Shown here piece after piece: positions 62,901 through 64,000 of a DNA stretch of 64,000 nt. Source of the stretch: Galaxea fascicularis (Eukaryota > Cnidaria > Anthozoa > Scleractinia > Euphylliidae); contig OX419337.1 in assembly GCA_948470475.1 (NCBI GenBank), forward strand, positions 31,252,872 to 31,316,871, given 5' to 3'. The notes under the pieces were generated by a model. It was given only the letters and a program-made list of their open reading frames with translations, made no database searches and was not told the origin of the DNA. How positions within the stretch are numbered: position 1 is the stretch's first letter; the number at the start of each line of letters is the position of its first letter. Made by a program: the position numbers and the translations under genes.

Positions 62901-63451
62901 TCTCGTGTAAGTTTAAAGTATCTAAAAACCGGTCGTCCGAACTTCTAGTTATAAATTCCTGCATCCTTCTAACAAGAGAATGTCCTAAGAGCAAAGCATT
63001 TACTCTCGGTTCCTTTGCCATCATAAAAACCTCAGGAAATATTCTAGGTCACACCACAAAAGAAAGGTAACTGATTTCCTTACGTATTGGTTACTGTATA
63101 TACTTAACTTGTGACGTGACAACTTGAAGGATGCTTCTAGATGCTGCTGGAAAAAATGAAGTAACACGTTGTCAGAAAAAGATGGAGGCCGAAGAGGCCT
63201 GCAGTCACGTGATTACTGTTTATATACCCTGATGACGTCATCCAGCATACCGGATATTGTAGCAACCGGAAGTTCCCGAACCAGTGCATAAACTCATTTA
63301 TTCCATATAAAAAGGAATAAATATTATTTTTCATAGAAAGATTCTTTCTTTACCTCGAGCTGAATAGCTAAGAGGAGATCTTGGTATCTCACACTTCCAT
63401 CAACGCGCTGAAGAAGCCACTGTCTGTCTGCCATAAACTGTTCGTACAGAC
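53717..63451 (-). CDS. Alpha-helical TPR-like protein, last five exons, family not recognised
   Basis: Five exons on the minus strand (63451-63354, 57289-57092, 56678-56425, 55339-55146, 53976-53717) join in phase at every junction. They give about 330 residues ending TAG/TGA-stopped after GQCTD. The sequence is almost entirely amphipathic helix with Ala-rich, TPR-like spacing: LLLAIQLEEAKLYYIQNRRE, LTRALYITSAVHRQAKEFDK ANEYMEKSSE, YNAAALLAEKSAVVALTAEE. Later come a Lys/Arg-rich helix pair (CPKRLLATFLIGKADYFIRR) and an acidic Glu/Asp tail. Helical repeats of this sort usually mediate protein contacts; I assign no specific complex. The N-terminus lies to the right of the window. A 5.8-kb retrotransposon occupies the first visible intron. 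Confidence 0.8.
53977..55145. other. Intron of the TPR-like gene
   Basis: Contains poly-G stretches (54427-54440 and 54558-54572) and a foldback with arms 54715-54739 and 54837-54861. No exon seen. Confidence 0.7.
54715..54861. repeat. Foldback with ~25-bp arms
   Basis: CCTCGGTGTAAAAACCTG at the left is the reverse complement of CAGGTTTTTACACCGAGG at the right. About 100 bp lie between the arms. Confidence 0.85.
55146..55339 (-). CDS. TPR-like gene exon (Lys/Arg-rich helices)
   Basis: The acceptor on the minus strand is CTTTCTCAACTTCACAG and the donor is GTAATT. The 194 bases are one base, 64 codons and one base, fitting both neighbours. It encodes LEVSEVNIAKAGNAIQKVER followed by a long hydrophobic-basic helix and GITEEERILDFRR. 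Confidence 0.8.
55340..56424. other. Intron of the TPR-like gene
   Basis: No element or exon recognised. Confidence 0.65.
56425..56678 (-). CDS. TPR-like gene exon (Ala-rich helices)
   Basis: The acceptor on the minus strand is TTTTGGTTTCAG and the donor is GTATGT. It begins on a codon boundary and ends two bases into a codon (CG, completed by T to Arg). It encodes CLEPAFLSEENAVNRYNAA, LFEEVAEIWSQQEGND and RFVIRGYNRMIMYFLKTS, amphipathic helices of TPR length. Confidence 0.85.
56679..57091. other. Intron of the TPR-like gene
   Basis: No feature recognised. Confidence 0.65.
57092..57289 (-). CDS. TPR-like gene exon
   Basis: The acceptor on the minus strand is TTTGTCTTTTGAAG and the donor is GTATTG. 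The exon is exactly 66 codons and starts and ends on codon boundaries. It reads EAKLYYIQNRREDCLATC and AVHRQAKEFDKANEYMEKSS, with the helix-turn-helix spacing and small residues seen in TPRs. Confidence 0.85.
57535..57736 (-). repeat. Split direct repeat B2 (202 bp)
   Basis: By eye identical to 58053-58254. The outer end carries the ATTT core. Host intron sequence follows on its left. Confidence 0.92.
57876..58056 (-). repeat. Split direct repeat A2 (181 bp)
   Basis: By eye identical to 63149-63329. It overlaps B1 by the 4-bp core ATTT. Confidence 0.92.
58053..58254 (-). repeat. Split direct repeat B1 (202 bp)
   Basis: Identical to 57535-57736. It lies directly downstream of the recombinase coding region in element orientation. 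Confidence 0.92.
58540..59306 (-). pseudogene. Tyrosine recombinase of the retrotransposon, frameshifted
   Basis: The N-terminal SAM-like helical domain is open from 59306 (LSTYQRPWKIFTLFLSEE, TVMTYISAIGFVHRMAALPD). The catalytic half continues in other frames: LRIGEIT, with the first catalytic Arg, after a T8 run; then HHDSGHPIDITLC after a second T8 run; then LFGRWKSSAFLQYIRT, with the Tyr nucleophile codon at 58582-58584. The HxxR box between them is not recognisable and may be partly deleted. The enzyme would join element circles to ATTT-type sites; this copy cannot make an intact one. Confidence 0.82.
59300..59787 (-). pseudogene. RNase H domain of the retrotransposon, disrupted
   Basis: LQFFTDAAKSVGFSIIF carries the first Asp, DISFLEMFPIVLGI the Glu, and DNQSVVFVINSQTT (shifted frame, followed by a stop) the next Asp. 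The end HISGKKNDLADSLSRL is typical of tyrosine-recombinase retroelements. At least one frameshift and one stop break it. Confidence 0.8.
60100..60672 (-). pseudogene. Reverse transcriptase of the retrotransposon, frameshifted
   Basis: The fingers and palm blocks read EHKLAKEIDLGCIKSPL (shifted), SPIGVVPKK, AKCDVRGAFRIIPLHP (first catalytic Asp) and, after a frameshift, ISHIIHILDDFLIIAQS with the LDDF catalytic pair. The thumb follows in 60101-59709 (FAGIELDCHKDEARLPQEKI). Strong family resemblance but at least three breaks. Confidence 0.85.
60793..62011 (-). pseudogene. Gag-like protein with zinc knuckle, interrupted
   Basis: The ORF opens MTNLTLDSMLNQPKRAF with a basic patch (PPRNKRRR). 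A single TAG at 61736-61738 interrupts it, and it continues in the same frame to about 61100 with a Gag core (WTNAFHIFTAIYMEKWPQ). After a frameshift it ends with a Cys/His box, CAGCTFKHQCYKCYSNHSIF, similar to zinc knuckles of DIRS/Ngaro Gags. Gag binds element RNA in the cytoplasmic particle. Confidence 0.75.
62438..63024 (-). pseudogene. SGNH/GDSL hydrolase ORF of the retrotransposon, two frameshifts
   Basis: Block I reads NALLLGHSLVRRM, with GHSL in place of GDSL and the nucleophile Ser kept. LVSNDIC keeps the block III Asn-Asp. DGIHLNYMGHKAL at the end carries the Asp-x-x-His pair. One frameshift lies in a C6/T3/C4 tract near 62650 and another just before NDGIHLN near 62520. SGNH esterase-like ORFs are known in some Ngaro and CR1-type retroelements; their role there is unclear. 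Confidence 0.75.
63149..63329 (-). repeat. Split direct repeat A1, with promoter-like elements
   Basis: It is the 5' end of the element. On the minus strand it carries TGACGTCA (63233-63240) six bases upstream of TATATAAA (63219-63226), a likely Pol II promoter pair, then an E-box CACGTG. The same sequence occurs in A2. Confidence 0.88.
63354..63451 (-). CDS. TPR-like gene, first exon visible
   Basis: The acceptor on the minus strand is CGCGGTTTCTCAG and the donor is GTAAAG. It has two bases plus 32 codons: LYEQFMADRQWLLQRVDGSV and RYQDLLLAIQLE, continuing in phase into EAKLYYIQ of the 57289 exon. The retrotransposon starts only 24 bases downstream of the donor. Confidence 0.82.
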
Positions 63452-64000
63452 CTGAGAAACCGCGAAAAAAAAGTATCGATAAGATGAACCAAAACAGAGA
63501 ATTAGATCCGTGAATATTTGGCAAAATGTCAAACCAACTATAGGCCAAATTACTAGAAAGAGACACATTGAACTTACAATAATCCAGTTTCATAATTGTT
63601 GCGATATGTCGCAATTTGGCTTAGAGGACTAGTAAAATCAACCCACAATGAAAAACAGAGATGAAAATTTGAAGCTTGTGGGATGTGGCTTCGAGTGACA
63701 AGAATACCAAATAAATTTATGTGTATAAGCTAAAAGAGGCGCCACGCAGCTATAAGAACACCTCACAGGATTAGCTGAGAAAACAATAAACAAACAACAG
63801 AAACAATGGACCCTAGCCCTGAAACAATGGAGCTGAGTGTTAATAAGGACCAATGAAATAAGAGGTTTCTGAGAGGTGGGTGGCATCTGAGCTAAAAGCC
63901 ACTCCGGCATTGGGCACTATGGCCACTAAGAGGTAATGCCCGCTACCACGTGGCTATAGTGCGCAATGAGTGGCTTTTAGCTTACCTAAACACATTAATT
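63452..64000. other. Intron edge with a foldback
   Basis: No further exon identified. An inverted pair occurs at 63889-63983: AGCTAAAAGCCACTC against GAGTGGCTTTTAGCT, with GCACTATGGCCA-like inner matches. Confidence 0.6.

Larger units (their letters stand above)
57535..63329 (-). mobile_element. Ngaro/PAT-type tyrosine-recombinase retrotransposon with SGNH hydrolase
   Basis: Read on the minus strand the order is repeat A1 (63329-63149), coding body, repeat B1 (58254-58053), A2 (58056-57876), a 139-bp spacer, and B2 (57736-57535). These are the split direct repeats of Ngaro/PAT elements rather than LTRs or inverted DIRS repeats. The core ATTT is shared at the A1 outer end (63326-63329), the B1/A2 junction (58053-58056) and the B2 outer end (57535-57538). 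The body encodes SGNH hydrolase, Gag with a zinc knuckle, reverse transcriptase, RNase H and tyrosine recombinase. No methyltransferase domain was seen between RNase H and recombinase, which fits Ngaro rather than DIRS. All coding modules carry frameshifts or stops. The element is in sense orientation inside the host gene's intron. Confidence 0.88.

Noticed and set aside
57535..63329. LTR (Gypsy-type) retrotransposon
   Set aside because: The two repeat pairs are in split A-B-A-B order rather than one pair at the ends, there is no integrase or protease block, and a tyrosine recombinase is present.
1..64000. CRISPR arrays, bacterial operons, ribosomal RNA
   Set aside because: No regularly spaced repeats, no ribosome-binding-site-led gene strings and no rRNA-like sequence; the window is eukaryotic nuclear DNA.

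Overview
The window is eukaryotic, animal nuclear DNA: AT-rich, with split genes whose GT/AG introns join in consistent reading phase, long gene-poor stretches and many decayed transposons. The TGF-beta receptor makes it metazoan. The mix of Penelope-like and Ngaro-like retroelements, PIF/Harbinger-like elements, tRNA-headed SINEs and many short inverted-repeat elements suggests a cnidarian, most likely an anthozoan such as a coral. That last step is inference from the repeat types, not from a marker gene.

Three protein-coding loci can be supported. (1) Plus strand, 4081-8915: four exons of a type I TGF-beta/activin receptor-like kinase with ectodomain, membrane segment, kinase and an extra C-terminal tail; the signal-peptide exon is not visible. 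The metal-binding Asp of the DFG/DLG motif is Gly, the HRD Arg is Cys, and the GS box and L45 loop are degenerate, so it looks like a pseudokinase or modulatory receptor. (2) Minus strand, 14322-17206, with a phase-matched upstream exon at 24326-24401: a roughly 960-residue, largely disordered basophilic-kinase-substrate-like protein with repeated RRGSSG motifs and two copies of a helical module. I do not recognise its family. (3) Minus strand, 53717-63451: the last five exons of an alpha-helical, TPR-like protein with an acidic tail, entering from beyond the right edge.

The intron between the first two visible exons of gene 3 holds an almost complete tyrosine-recombinase retrotransposon of the Ngaro/PAT type (57535-63329). 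It has split direct repeats in the order A1-body-B1-A2-B2 and a shared 4-bp core at all three recombination junctions. Its modules are, in order, an SGNH hydrolase, Gag with a zinc knuckle, reverse transcriptase, RNase H and tyrosine recombinase. Its coding regions carry several frameshifts and stops, mostly at homopolymers, while both repeat pairs look identical.

The rest is repeats and unassigned DNA. Between 17.2 and 53.7 kb I see no convincing gene apart from the small upstream exon of gene 2. That stretch holds a 199-bp palindrome carrying inverted hammerhead-like cores (20077-20275), a PIF/Harbinger-like derivative with a Myb/SANT-like ORF (27305-28042), a tRNA-derived SINE (28098-28383), two head-to-head Penelope-like fragments (29450-31960), and several short elements with subterminal word repeats.
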